A DNA stretch of 64,000 nucleotides from Symsagittifera roscoffensis (taxonomy: Eukaryota; Xenacoelomorpha; Acoela; Convolutidae), in assembly GCF_963678635.1 (NCBI RefSeq), contig NC_087068.1, positions 16,868,027-16,932,026 of the forward strand, read 5' to 3'. Of this stretch, positions 10,800 to 22,325 are shown piece by piece. A program made the position numbers and the translations under genes. Within the stretch, counting starts at the first letter, position 1. Each line of letters starts with the position of its first letter. The notes under the pieces are model-generated. The model searched no databases. It saw only the letters and a list, made by a program, of their open reading frames with translations, and had not been told where the DNA came from.

Positions 10800-12170
10800 A
10801 TAAACTTTTTTAAGATAAATAACCATTCGAAGTGTGGATGATTTTCTTTTTACCAATACGTATTGATTTACTGTGGTTATAGGTTTCAAAAAAAGAATCA
10901 AGGTTTTGAAAGACACATTGCTCAAATTTTTGGAAATCATCAGCAGTAATGATACTGATCTATAATTCTCAACAGCCGATGCGTCACCCTTTTTTGATTT
11001 TTCCTTTTTTCTGGATAGGTGCTTGTTTGTTTAATTTTCCAGAGAAATTGATGGAAAGATTTATGGATAGACTTCGAGAGTTTTTAGAAATTGAGATTGG
11101 GCTTTCAACCGGTCCCATAGCTTTCGATCATAACTTTCACATATAGAGTTTATTGTATTTTCTGAAATTTCGAAGTCATCAATGATAATTGGTTCTGATG
11201 ACGATTTTAAGAAACTATCTTCAAAGAAATTCGCAATTAAATGGCTAGATTTGTGGGTCTTTGAGCTTGAACTGTTTTATATTGGACATAAATAAGAATT
11301 TAAATTTGATTTGAGACCGAAACAAATTGGATAAACTGTCTGTTGATCTAGTTGATGCAAGTTTTGTTTCGAAATCAAATCTATTGTTCTGGAATGCACC
11401 GTCAAATTCTTTTTGCAGGGTTATAAATTTGCAGTGAAGTGAGGGTCATTTTCGTTTCAGGTTTAGTAAATTTGTTAGTATGTGAGAGGTGGAACTACTA
11501 ACCCGGGGTGCCGAACTTTCCCTGTGCTGCGTTCTCATTGGAACGGTTATTTTTATCTTACGCCAAATCCAATCATAATTTTGGTTCATCAAGTTGTTAA
11601 CATTGGACCTACGAATTTTTCTTTTTTGATACATGAATTCAGCAACTGTAAGTCCGCCCATTAGTAACAAAATATTTTGATTTTTCGGTATGTTCAAAAA
11701 ATTTTACGGTTTTTTCTGAAGTCTGACTTGATAATAGGGGTTTATGGTTCCACATTATGTTAATTGGGGTAGATTTTGTTTTTGTAGAGATAACTTTTAC
11801 TTTTCCTGTTGTAGCCGTTTGAAAGTCTCAATTTTGATCCAAACCCATTGAGCAGCTAAAGCCAAAAGTAGTTGTTGCAAAATCATGATTCGAGCTTAAA
11901 GTCTACCAGTTAAGTAACGGAAACTTGAAATCTCCATTGATGATTAGTGAGTCAACTTTACGCGCATGCATTTCAGTATACTGAAATATTTCAGTTAAGC
12001 TTTCAACATTTTTGTTACGTCTGCTGTTTTTGGGTGGGAGACAACATCTAGCTAATAGAACTGACTTTCCAGATAAATCTAAAATACAGTTGATAACTGT
12101 TCCGTCCTTTATTTTGGGAAAAGTAACTTCTTGAGCGTTGAGCTGCTGTAGTTAACCGATCATTAAAAAA
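10800..12170 (-). mobile_element. Degenerate LINE with endonuclease and RT fragments, minus strand
   Basis: Reading the minus strand from about 12170, the translation shows LSGKSVLLARCCLPP and then DSLIINGDFKFPLLNW, which match the Y/RPP and GDFN motifs of the APE-type endonuclease in Jockey/CR1-like LINEs. Further on, about 11000-10800, VENYRSVSLL and LKKVYDAINREK-type RT blocks appear in broken frames. The palm active site and 3' end are missing. No ORF longer than about 80 codons survives. Confidence 0.6.
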
Positions 12171-13499
12171 AACCATAACGAAAAAGCAACGTTATACTAT
12201 AAATATTTTTAAAAAATTGTTTTTTTTTCTTTGTGAGAGCTCGATCAATTTAAAACAATATAACACAAAAAAAATATTCGCGATTTCTCAAAATCTTACT
12301 ACACTCAAATCATGTTTTTCATAAAAGTTATTTTGAAGAAAAAACCGGGGTAGCCTATGAAAATTTTTGGTTGATTAATTTTAGCCGACAAATAGCAATG
12401 TTGGTTTTGTTCATTTAAAGGTTAAAAGCTTAATAGATGGTTTTTACATTTTGTTTTCGGCAATTTACAATCCCTCCACAATGATGTTCAATGAATTATG
12501 TATCTTTTTCTCAAAAGACAGACAAAACATAAGACAAAAAGCACAAAAAGCACAAAACATGAAAGCACAAAAAGGACGACACATAAGATCTAGAAAATAA
12601 TAGACACGAAACAATGTCAAAAAATAAATACGAAACAATGTCAAAAATTTTGAATAAAACAACTGCCTCCTGAATTGCAATCGTGAATGTGAAACACAAT
12701 TTGGATTTCGAGCATCAATTTCAACAAAAGATTCATTTTTATTCTGTAAAGAAAAATGTAGAAAACTGATGGTTAAATTCAAAATTTTTGCAGACTTCAT
12801 GATCTTTCCAAGTCTTTTGACTCCATCTACCACACGTTTCTGACGATTACACCTAAAAAATGAAGACTGGTCAAAAAACTCAGTTGAGATGGTTGTTTTA
12901 TTTGTCAGATAAAGAAATTAAAAAAAAAAGATAGCATTGCCAAATTAAACTGGACAGATTTATTTCAGCGCGAGGTACAGTCTGGGAACGTCAATTATCA
13001 ATTTTTTGCAGAGTATTTCAATACGCTTATAATAAATTGCTCTCTGGTGGCACGGAAAATCCAAACAATGCTATCAACCATCCAGTAAATTTCTGAAAAC
13101 TTGTCAAATTACTTCAAATCAAAATCGATAAAATTGAATGCCAAAAAAAAACAATTCTTTTATATCCAGTGGAGCAAGTGAAAATTAAAAAAAAAAATTC
13201 ATTTAATCGGAAATGGAATAATTGGAAAAAAAACATTTTTAAAAATATTTTAGAGTTTTTATCACTTTTTTATCAGGAGAAAAGCTTTCTAAGAAAAATG
13301 GCATGGGGTTTTAAAATATTTCATCGAAAAAAGTATCAATAAACACCAACTTGCCACAAATGAACCCCCTGTCATGGACCATTTACACTTTTTGGCTATT
13401 TGCTTTTTTGGAAACAAACAAATGTTTAATTTCACTTGATAAGCAATTAAATTGGGCTGTAAAAGCATTTGTAAACGGCCTTTGCACGATTGGTTTTTC
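12171..13499. other. AT-rich DNA, no secure gene
   Basis: On the minus strand two short open stretches follow good-looking acceptors (ATTTTTTAG near 12847 and TTCTTTACAG near 12749), which might be small exons (RVVDGVKRLGKI; QIVFHIHDCNS). Donors are weak and no start or family was recognised. A CAAAAAGCACAAAA simple repeat lies at 12534-12575. Confidence 0.3.
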
Positions 13500-14378
13500 A
13501 TCAGAAATGAAAAAAAATTGCAAATTTTTACAAATCAAAATTTTCCTAGACTAAAAAAGGTCATCAATTTCTGGACGATACAAAAAGACTGGTTACTAGC
13601 TTTGACAGTTTGAATTATTCAAATCATCAAACAAGTGCAAGTGAACATTGTCGTGCAAAAAAACTGGTCTTAAAACATCACCCCACCACAATTTTTTTTT
13701 GAAAAAAAGTACTAACAGATGATATTCGGGAATGGTCTAGCTTTAAAATAATTTTAAAAAACTAAAATTTTTTCTTTCATAAGCTTTACTGTTAAGTTTA
13801 AGCAATGCCATCTTTTGGAAAAAATCGGTGGAAAGAATTCAATTTTATCTGACAATTAGCGACGTTGTTTTTCGTTTTATCTTAAAGTTAGATAACAATT
13901 ATTTATTTTATTTTTCTTGGTCATAGACTCCACTTTAATCAGAAATGAAAGAAAATTGCAAATTTTTACCAATCAAAATTTTCCTAGACTAAAAAAGGTC
14001 ATCAATTTCTGGACGATACAAAAAGACTGGTTACTAGCTTTGACAGTTTGAATTATTCAAATCATCAAACAAGTGCAAGTGAACAATGTCGTGCAAAAAA
14101 ACTGGTCTTAAAACATCACCCCACCACAATTTTTTTTTTGAAAAAAAGTACTAACAGATGATATTCGGGAATGGTCTAGCTTTAAAATAATTTTAAAAAA
14201 CTAAAATTTTTTCTTTCATAAGCTTTACTCTTAAGTTTAAGCAATGCCATCTTTTGGAAAAAATCGGTGGAAAGAATTCAATTTTATCTGACAATTAGCG
14301 ACGTTGTTTTTCGTTTTATCTTAAAGTTAGATAACAATTATTTATTTTATTTTTCTTGGTCATAGACTCCACTTTAAT
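13500..14378 (+). repeat. Recent tandem duplication, two units of about 440 bp
   Basis: 13500-13937 and 13938-14378 are almost identical (a handful of substitutions and one-base indels). The unit begins at ATCAGAAATGAAA and ends at AGACTCCACTTTAAT. No ORF of note; the high identity indicates a recent event, or possibly an assembly duplicate. Confidence 0.9.
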
Positions 14379-15424
14379 TCAATAGTATTCATTGAAATGA
14401 TTGTTTTTTTTACGAAAAAAACTGCTAGAAAAAGCCCTAATTTTAAATGGAACGATAAGACAAAAATTTACATGAGTTACCCTACAGTTACATCAAAGAA
14501 TCTCACCGAAATGATAAGTGTAACAATCACTGGAGATTAACCTGGTCAAACAGAACCTTGTGACCATACTAACTTATTATGTACGGAGTCAACTTGATAT
14601 AAGACTATGATTCTTTTTTGCAAACTGCTTAGTTAACACTTGCTATGAAATCATATGCGTCACTGAAGCATGATTGTTGGGAGAAATAACAAAGCATGCT
14701 ATACTCTCAAACAATTTTGAGGTATACCGACAGAAATGTTTGAAACAATTCTTCAACACTTTGGTGTGTAAATTGATATAGTTAAAGGGAGCATGTTAAT
14801 CCTTTTTTTTACTACTGAAAGGAACTTTGTTTTTGGGTGCGTTTTAGTTTTTTTATTATTTTTTTGTTGTGATGCAAAATCAATAATCGCAAATATTCGT
14901 TGGAATTAGTTGTTTTATTTGCAAAATCAAAACCCTTGCAGAGTTTTTACGAAATGTCGTTAAAGTTGGCTTTTAAAATTTTTGATTTTCAGGTCAGTTT
15001 TGATCGATTAAAGCCATCGAGTAGCAATCGTTTCTTAAGATTTGATTTTAATTAGTTTTTTAGGACAAACAGAATTTGTTTGCGCAATAAAAAACTAGTT
15101 TTGATGAATAACTTAGTGATTCTTGCCATTTAATTTTTTTTATTCATTTGAAAAATTTTCAAATCTTTTGTTTGTTATTTATTTTTTAAAGACAAATGTT
15201 TTCAAGTAAGTCTAATTCACTAAAGTTTTACAGATTTACAGTTTTTAAAACTGTTTTAGAGTTTTACAATTTTACAGTTTTCAAATCTTACCAGGCACTA
15301 CAATCGACCCTATTTCAAACGAAAGCAAAAAAAATTTAATAAAAGTGGTGAGAAATTTCTGTGCTCTTTGCACACCAACCGGCTATCCTTGCTTCGACCC
15401 CATCTTAGAAATGTGGGTAACTGT
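14379..15424. other. No gene seen
   Basis: AT-rich DNA with short homopolymer runs. A CAACCGGCTATCCTT segment at about 15378-15392 recurs elsewhere in the window. Confidence 0.5.
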
Positions 15425-15562
15425 TAAAATTAATACAAAAATTAGTTTAATTTTTAAGTTAATTGTATGTAAATTCAACAACAAATAGCGCATATTGATG
15501 AAAAAGGCAAAAATATAAACCAGACAAAAATTGCTGAACCAAATTGGGAAACTTTGTCATAT

Positions 15563-15570
15563 GATAATTC
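15563..15570. repeat. MULE target site duplication, left
   Basis: GATAATTC, repeated at 18082-18089. Copy B has the unoccupied site GATAATCAAAG at about 22466. Confidence 0.75.
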
Positions 15571-15690
15571 GGTGTCAGGACAAAAGATACCATACCAAAA
15601 GCTCCCATGACAAAAGATACCATACCAAAAGATCCCTTGTATAAAAATCGCCCATACCATAAAATCCCATGCCAATTAAAAAGATCCCAT
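15571..15690. repeat. MULE left terminal inverted repeat with AAAAGATNCC modules
   Basis: Five or so modules of the form CCATACCAAAAGATCCC, followed by AAAATCGCCCA, which is mirrored at the right end. Confidence 0.8.
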
Positions 15691-15948
15691 GAATTATGAA
15701 CAAAAATCATGATCAAAGTGTAAGCAGAAATAAATCTAGAGCAATGATACCTCAATTAGGTTCGCGCTATTGAAAAACAATGCAAATTTAAGATAACTAA
15801 ATTTAAACTGGACTCATTTTTGGGATTAACATAGTGCCAACATGTGTTTAATTTAGTGTTAATATGGCATTGAATTAGAACAACTTAATTGAAAATGTAT
15901 ACACTCTGCATTCATTATCTCCCTCTTTAACTCATTGATAAGTCAAAA

Positions 15949-17358
15949 ATGAATTCTTTTACTTGGGGAACCTCACAAAAAGGCCAAACTTTGATTATTC
16001 TTGATGGCCATGAATTTCAAAAGAAACGCGATACGAAGACAACGACACACTGGCGCTGCAGCAAATGGAGATCGTATAAATGCCCGAAAACTTTAATCAC
16101 TTCTGGGAGCGATATAATCTCACAGAGCAACGAGCATAGTCATGAGCTCAACGCAGGACGCTCAGAAGCTCGGCAACTAGTTCAACAAATGAAGGAGACA
16201 GTTAGGAATCAATTAAATCCAGTAAACAGTCAGATAATCGCAGCTAGTTTGCAATTGGTACAGGACGAAAAAGCAACCCAACTGTCTTTGCCCTCCCGGT
16301 CGGCGCTAACGCGAACTTTAAACAGAAGTAAACAAACGATATCCCTGCCCACTATTGCCACAGATGACCGTCATTTCGAAATACCCGATCGTTTTAAGCA
16401 ATTTTGTCTTTTTGATAGCGGAAAACAAGATACGGAGCGCATATTAATTTTTGGCGACCTTGAGAACCTCAATGCACTTAAATTGTACAACAAAACCTGG
16501 CTTGTAGACGGTACTTTCAAAATTTGCCCCAGACAGTTTTACCAGCTGTACACTGTACACATCCAGATTGGCGGGTTTTATCCACCTTGCGTTTACGCTC
16601 TGCTTAGCAATAAGCGCTTATCAACCTATAACAAATTCCTAACCGCACTCAAATCGCTTATCGGTGACGTAACCCCGGAAAGAATTTTGATCGACTTTGA
16701 AATTGCGGCTCTGAGTGCTTTTATCTCTCATTACGAAACTGACATTAAGGGATGCTATTTTCACCTCTGTCAGAGTTTTATGCGAAAAATATCCGAATTG
16801 GGCCTTAAAAAGACGTACGAATCAAACAGCGAGCTAGTTTTAGCGCTGAATATGATTCCTGCGCTTAGTTTTGTTCCGGAGTCAAAAGTGGAAATCGGGT
16901 TCGACCTAGTCATTGAGGAAATATGCAGTGTGGCAACCAAACTGGATATTTCACAAAACGATCTCGAAAAATTAGACGAGCTCACTGCTTATTTCCAAAA
17001 AACTTACATTAGAGGGGATTTGATTGGCCGAAAAACACTTTTTCCTATTTCTCTTTGGAACCATTATCAAAATGCTGTGTGTGGTCTAGCCCGAACCACA
17101 AATGCAGTTGAAGGGTGGCATCTAGGTGTAACCGCTTTGTTTCAAGGCAGCCATCCTTCAATACATACGTTTCTCGAAAAAATTCAACTGGATTCCTACA
17201 ATCAAAAGTTCAACATTTTGAAGGCATCCAGCGGCACTATCAACTTATCCCGGAAGAAGTACCGTGATCTGAATGAAAAAGTTCAACAGATAACAAGTTC
17301 ATACACAGACTCTAACTTATTGTCTTATATCCGTTCACTTGCCCATTTAACCTATTAA
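15949..17358 (+). CDS. MULE transposase with N-terminal FLYWCH-type zinc finger
   Basis: An intact 469-residue ORF. Residues about 10-66 fit a FLYWCH zinc finger: F23 preceded by LDGHEF, W35-R-C37, C45, and H63/H65 near SNEHSHELN. These fingers are common DNA-binding modules of animal MULEs. Residues about 165-400 fit the MULE transposase core: catalytic aspartates D187 (VDGTFK) and D249 (LIDFE), the glycine-cysteine-histidine segment GCYFHLCQS (268-276), and the glutamate E388 in NAVEGWH. The start is the first ATG after an in-frame stop region. Codon composition is richer in GC than the flanks. It probably catalyses excision and insertion of its own element in the nucleus; its intactness suggests recent activity. 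Confidence 0.93.
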   Translation: MNSFTWGTSQKGQTLIILDGHEFQKKRDTKTTTHWRCSKWRSYKCPKTLITSGSDIISQSNEHSHELNAGRSEARQLVQQMKETVRNQLNPVNSQIIAASLQLVQDEKATQLSLPSRSALTRTLNRSKQTISLPTIATDDRHFEIPDRFKQFCLFDSGKQDTERILIFGDLENLNALKLYNKTWLVDGTFKICPRQFYQLYTVHIQIGGFYPPCVYALLSNKRLSTYNKFLTALKSLIGDVTPERILIDFEIAALSAFISHYETDIKGCYFHLCQSFMRKISELGLKKTYESNSELVLALNMIPALSFVPESKVEIGFDLVIEEICSVATKLDISQNDLEKLDELTAYFQKTYIRGDLIGRKTLFPISLWNHYQNAVCGLARTTNAVEGWHLGVTALFQGSHPSIHTFLEKIQLDSYNQKFNILKASSGTINLSRKKYRDLNEKVQQITSSYTDSNLLSYIRSLAHLTY

Positions 17359-17965
17359 ATTTTGTTATAGTTTTTGCCTAATTTTTCCTAAATTTAAAAT
17401 TGTTTGATCAACTTTTTTATAGACGTCTCCTTGCACCCTCCCGGAGAACGCCGAAACGCAATACTACGACTCGCATTCAAAAATGCTGTCTCTAGCAATT
17501 TGATCCCAGAGCAATTGCTCTTATTGACGGGAGGCTAGGTTGGGGGTAGGGGCCTGACGGCCCTTTGAGTATTGCGCCTAGCGAAAAAAAGTTGATCAAA
17601 ATTGAGAATTGATATTTTTTATCAAATAGAACGGCAAGTGATTCGCAATGAAAATGATTTGAAAGCTTTAGAATTTTGCAAAAACTCAATTTCAATTTTG
17701 TACCGACTTGAATTGTCTGGAAAATCAGGCCATTTTTAGCAAAGTTGGTTTTGATTAATTGGAAATCCTTTTCAAGTTCAATTATATTCTAAGCTGTTTT
17801 GAAGTTTGAGTTTCATTTTAAAGGCCAAGTGATTAGCAAGGTCATTCATGTTCGAAATTTGTGCAGCAAAATTTTTGCCGTTTCTTTGATTTTAACCGAC
17901 GCTTTGTTTTTGCTTTGATCGATTAACCGCTTTATTTTCAATTCTCAGGTTCTTTGTTATTTTAT
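17359..17965. other. MULE 3' internal region
   Basis: Non-coding interior of the MULE between the transposase stop and the right inverted repeat. No further ORF is supported. Confidence 0.5.
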
Positions 17966-18081
17966 TATGGTATCTTATGTCGTGGGCGATTTTAGAACGA
18001 GGTATCTTTTGGAATGGTATCTTATTGACTGGGATCTTCTCGTTTGGGATCTTAAGGTAAGGGATCTTTTGTCATGTAACC
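17966..18081. repeat. MULE right terminal inverted repeat
   Basis: Inverted counterpart of 15571-15690, with GGTATCTTNTG / GGGATCTTNT modules and GGGCGATTTTAG. Confidence 0.8.
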
Positions 18082-18089
18082 GATAATTC
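18082..18089. repeat. MULE target site duplication, right
   Basis: GATAATTC, matching 15563-15570. Confidence 0.75.
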
Positions 18090-18343
18090 AAGTAGACACA
18101 ATATACTGCGACTGCATTTTCAAGAAAATTTTGAACAAATGCTTGGTGATACCGAAACTGGAAACAGGTCATTCAATAATCCAGTCTAAAAAACAAACTA
18201 GAAATTTCGAAAAAAAATTACGTAGACGAAACTAAGGCAATGACATCAATGTGAATACAAACAAAAATGAGAAACCTCGGCTGCGGCAATGTTGACGGGT
18301 TAGTACAGCAATAGTTTTTATGGTCAAACAACATACTGGAAAG

Positions 18344-18758
18344 CAGGGGCGGATCTAGGATTTTCTCGAGGGGGGGCGGATTTTCAGAAAGAAATCGAAA
18401 ATTTTGACGACCTTTTTTTTAGGTCGACCAAATTGATTTTTTGAGCTCTCCCAAAGCACTGTTTTGCCCCTTATTTTGGCAACATTTTCTGCGCCGCAGG
18501 CAAGTTTTTGATAGAAAAAACAGTCAAAAAAGCGAAACTTTTGACCAAAAAATTGCGTTTTTTCGGCGCGCTCTCCCCCTCAAAATTAGTAAATTTTGGC
18601 ACCGAAGGCGCCTTTAGGAAAATTTTAGGGTCGGTTGGCCAAAAATGGATTTCTGAAAAACTATTAAAGTGGGACCCTTTGGGTCGGCAGGGGGTCGAAT
18701 TCCTGAAGGGGGAAGGGAAGGGGGGAAGCGTCCGCCCCCCTCCCTATATCCGCCTCTG
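18344..18758 (+). mobile_element. hAT-type MITE (R copy A, first)
   Basis: Starts CAGGGGCGGATCTAGG and ends TATATCCGCCTCTG, an imperfect short inverted repeat typical of hAT elements. The flanking 8 bp are CTGGAAAG and CTGGAAAT. No transposase. The same insertion is in copy B at 22728-23137, so it predates the R duplication. Confidence 0.85.
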
Positions 18759-19235
18759 CTGGAAATCAATAACTTTTGACGTACCTAAAACTTTACATAC
18801 TTTGAAAAAAAAGCAATGGGAAAAAAATTAAATTTCTAACTACAAAATTCGAAAACAACTAAAAACTAATTACAAAGCGAACTTACAGCTTGATCTAGTA
18901 AACTTTGAAAAACCAAAGTTTCGTGGGAAGAAGAATCCGCGACTTCTGTAAAAAAGATGCGGTTTATGGAATCTGAGCCCCCTCCCAGACGACAAATTTC
19001 TTCGGAAAATAAACAAACAACAATTATTATATAGCTAATCTTTTCAATGAATTTTCTTGACCAGACATCACATAGCAGAAAGAACTTTTGAGAAAAACGA
19101 ATCCTATCCAAACATAAAAATAAATTGACCAAAAATTGTTCACGTGTTCCAAAAACTTGAAGTAAATCGAGAGACTGCGGACCTTGTGTTAAAAAATTTT
19201 CCATTTCTATGTCTAAGTCTTTGCGTTTGATGTGT

Positions 19236-19700
19236 CAAACCTGTCTAAATAAGGAATTATGTCCTACAGCTGGAAAAATTAGGCATCTTCGTTCCTTCTT
19301 CTAAAGATGGAATAAAAACGTTCTTAAATCGCCACCCACTAATCAGCTTGCAGCGCAATTCATCAAAAGTGTTTGAAACACCAATCTATAAAAACGTTTT
19401 TTTAAAGTTTTTTGCAAAAGAAATATTTGACATTTGACAGTTTGGCTTCGGACCAGTACATTCAGCTGTCATACTTTTGGTCCAATTTCTTGGCGAAAAA
19501 CACCTAGTCGAAAAAACATTATGTAAGCTGAGGAATTAGCTGATTTTTCTCTTGCTTTTGAAAAATAATTGAAAAAAAACTGCATTCCTTTTTAAAAGTA
19601 AAGTTACAAAACAATTTTAGCGTTATAATTAGATTACTGAAAACTTTGAGCAGCGAACTCATCAAAAAAAATCATATAGTAAAAACTAATAAAACCCATG
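19236..19700 (+). pseudogene. LINE reverse transcriptase relic (R copy A)
   Basis: Broken frames give a PSSKDGIKTF / NRHP.ISLQ..SSKVFE block and then QFGFGPVHSAV..LVQFL, corresponding to the first RT blocks of a non-LTR element. There are many stops. The homologous relic in copy B is 23615-24074. Confidence 0.55.
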
Positions 19701-20776
19701 AATTTCTTGGTCGTGGTCAGTGGCTTTTTTCAATCTCTTGAAAAAATTAAAGAATAAAACATTTTTAAGGATTACACTGTTGGTCAATTTTTACTCATAA
19801 TGTCGGAATCCTGTGCGCTCATGAACTGGCCGAACCATTAATGAACTGGCCTAAGTTTTCTGCGATTGGAAAAAAATCAACTTACTTTGTTATCAGTTCT
19901 GAGTAATTGAGTCGGTCATTCAAAAATTATTACACCGATGTTTTTTGATTGCCAAAAGTTAACAGTTTCAAGAAAAATGCATGGAGAAATACCTAAGCTC
20001 TGAAGGACTTTCGGTAGCTGAAAGAAAATGTTTTTTTTTTGGTTTTATTTTAACAAAAACCGGCAGTGGTTCAATATTTGAAAGCGGTAATAATTAATAG
20101 CATTGACAGGATTCAACTTTCGACATCAGTTTTTAGTAGCAACAATGACATGTCATCCCTTAACCCAATTTCTAGTTCGAACTAATCGTTCCTTTTTTGT
20201 AGTCTAACTTTTCTATCCAAATTACTGTCAAAACTTCCTATTTCTGTTTGAAGTATAAGTTTTTAATTGATTTGAAGTTGATTTTTTTGGTTCAATGATA
20301 GCAGTTTGAATAATTTGCATACCGGAAAACAAAGTTTCAAGTCATTTCGACAAAAAAGGTTCATCGGTTTGAATAATTGCATAGGAATTTAAAGTTGTTT
20401 TACAAAGTTATGGAAATGAAAATTATCGTTACGGTTAATCTGTTCAGTATAAAAACTAATTGTTTAGAAACTAGTTTTTCTAATGACTGGTTTGGCACAA
20501 ATTTAATCTTCATCTTCAGTTTTTATGGAACTGGAAGCCACTGGAAAAATAAAGAGACCATCGCCATCAGCAGCTGAACTGCCGTCAATTTCATGTGTCC
20601 AAATTGCCATCAATTCTCAAGCTAAAGAAACCTGAGACATTTTTTAAACGGATACGTAGCACTATTATTTGACGAAACGTTAAATATGGAAATATTTTGT
20701 CAATATTCTTATTTGAAAACGGCTGATAATTGAAGTAATATTGAAATTTTTGTACTGAATTAACTTCAGTCGTGAG

Positions 20777-21073
20777 CAGGGGCGGATCTAGGATTTTCTC
20801 GAGGGGGGCGGAGTTTCAAAAGTATTTCGAAATTTTATCACCATTTTTTTATGTCGACCAAGATCTAATTGAATTGCCGAGCTCTCACAAATTGCATTGT
20901 TTAGGCGCGCACTTCCCCCAAAATTTGAGTATATATTGGCGCCAAAAATACATAGGTCCGTCAGCCAAAAATGGAGATCTTAAAATAGTACAGAGGGGGG
21001 CCCTTTTGGTCGGCAGGGGGTCGAATCTCTAAAGTAAAGGCGCGTATCCGCCCCCTCCGTAAATCCGCTGATG
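20777..21073 (+). mobile_element. hAT-type MITE (R copy A, second)
   Basis: CAGGGGCGGATCTAGG start; end near AAATCCGCTGATG. Flanks GTCGTGAG and GTTGTGAG form a near-perfect 8-bp duplication. Orthologous to 35147-35453 in copy B. Confidence 0.82.
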
Positions 21074-21184
21074 GTTGTGAGATGTATTACGAAATGTACA
21101 TCTATACAACCAATCGGCAGTTGAAATTGAAATAACCCAAAAAGAATTGCCAAGAATGCCGGTCGCAGCACGGGAAAAAAAAGA

Positions 21185-21333
21185 TGAAAACGACGTGTGA
21201 GAAATGTGGGCAATCTCTGATTAGCCACCAGAGTTATGCTGCTTATTGTGAAAAACAACAAAAAATTCAAGACAAAGAGCAGAGAAATTTAGTTTGGAAA
21301 TACAAAAAAAATAATATGTCTTTAGAAATTTGA
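21185..21333 (+). pseudogene. Zinc-finger-like mini-ORF, deleted version (copy A)
   Basis: Reads MKTTCEKCGQSLISHQSY and continues AAYCEKQQK. Compared with copy B (35476-35730) a short in-frame segment within the CxxC...H knuckle is missing, along with the upstream in-frame extension. Confidence 0.45.
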
Positions 21334-21638
21334 CAGATCTCATTCTTTCTCGGTTAATTATAAATTATTAGCAGTTTCAGTGAAAATAAGGATCAAAAGT
21401 AGCGGCAAAGTCTCCACCGTCAAATCATTTTGTTTTGCAAATTTTTCTTTGTTTAAAGTTCTTACTGTTTGTTAACTTTTATAGACATGTTTTAAGAAAT
21501 CAATTTCTCTGTTTTTTTTGTTGGTTTTGATTGATTTTTTTCATAAATTTATAGTTTTTTCTTCAACGTTGAGAAAAAATGGAAAATGGTTCTTGATTAC
21601 CACAAAAATTGCCAGTTTTTTTAAATTGTGATCTGAAC

Positions 21639-21850
21639 CAGGGTTGGATCTAGGACTTTCTCGAGGGGGGGGGCGGTTTTTCAAAAAAAAGTTACGAAAA
21701 TTTTATCCACCTTTTTTATAAAGTCGACAAAATTGATTTTCCGAGCTCTTCCACAGCACTAAAAAAACTTGTTTAGGTAAAACTTTCTGCGCCGCAGATG
21801 AAATTTTGAGAAACAGGCCAAAAAAGCGTTTTTAGTCACTTTTTGAAAAT
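21639..21850 (+). mobile_element. Truncated hAT-like MITE (copy A)
   Basis: Begins CAGGGTTGGATCTAGGACTT with a G run and GTCGAC.AAATTGATTTTC.GAGCTC as in the other MITEs, but no matching right end was found. Confidence 0.55.
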
Positions 21851-22274
21851 TTTGACAAGGCAAACGCGACAAAGCTTAGACTCCAATAAAGACTTCAAGA
21901 AATTGACTCTGTGTTAATACAAACTGTTCTGAACGTTTCCATTTTTCAAAATTATAAACTTTAAATAGTTGAAACATTTATTGGCCCATATTTAATGTTT
22001 TACAGCTAATTTGGTAGTCCTTTATTGAAGAAAAAACACCGAAAAGTAGTATTTTAATAAAAATCAAAACTAATTTTGACAACTATTTTATAGGTCGGCC
22101 AAATTTGATTTCGAAGCTGTACCAAAACACAAAAAATCCTATTTGGGACATTTTTTGGAATGTTTTGAGAAAAAAGCGTGTTTTCAAAATCAGTTTTTCG
22201 TGCCGTTGAAGGCACCTTTTGAGTTTTGGAGTCGAATCCCGCTTCGGTCACGGTTGAACGGGTTCCATTGGGTA

Positions 22275-22325
22275 GGGCGACAATTCGTAACAGGCGACAA
22301 TTCGTAACAGGCGACAATTCGTAAT
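22275..22325 (+). repeat. 17-bp tandem repeat at R unit end (copy A)
   Basis: Three copies of GCGACAATTCGTAACAG, the last one running directly into the head of R copy B. Copy B itself ends with about six copies. Confidence 0.85.

Larger units (their letters stand above)
15571..18081 (+). mobile_element. Mutator-like (MULE) DNA transposon
   Basis: A 2511-bp element flanked by an 8-bp GATAATTC duplication. The ends are inverted: the left begins GGTGTCAGGACAAAAGATAC and the right, read inwards, begins GGTTACATGACAAAAGATCC. Both arms, about 110 bp, are built from iterated AAAAGATNCC modules that may be transposase binding sites. The single gene at 15949-17358 is intact, and the paralogous R copy shows the empty site, so the boundaries are well supported. 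Confidence 0.88.
15425..22320 (+). repeat. R repeat, copy A (with MULE inserted)
   Basis: 15425-15570 plus 18082-22320 form one roughly 4.4-kb unit colinear with copy B (22321-36776 without its insertions); identity is about 90-95% by eye. The unit contains, in order, an AT-rich head, a hAT MITE, a plus-strand LINE RT relic, a second hAT MITE, a small zinc-finger-like ORF, a truncated hAT-like segment, and an end with GCGACAATTCGTAACAG tandem repeats. Copy A is uninterrupted at the sites where copy B holds an LTR element and the histone block. Confidence 0.85.

Noticed and set aside
12465-12833. 122-codon minus-strand ORF with FCAFMFCAFCAFC
   Set aside because: The hydrophobic part is the translation of a CAAAAAGCACAAAA simple repeat, not a real membrane segment.
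22275-22325. CRISPR-like direct repeats (GCGACAATTCGTAACAG)
   Set aside because: Copies are contiguous with no spacers; it is a tandem repeat at the end of R.
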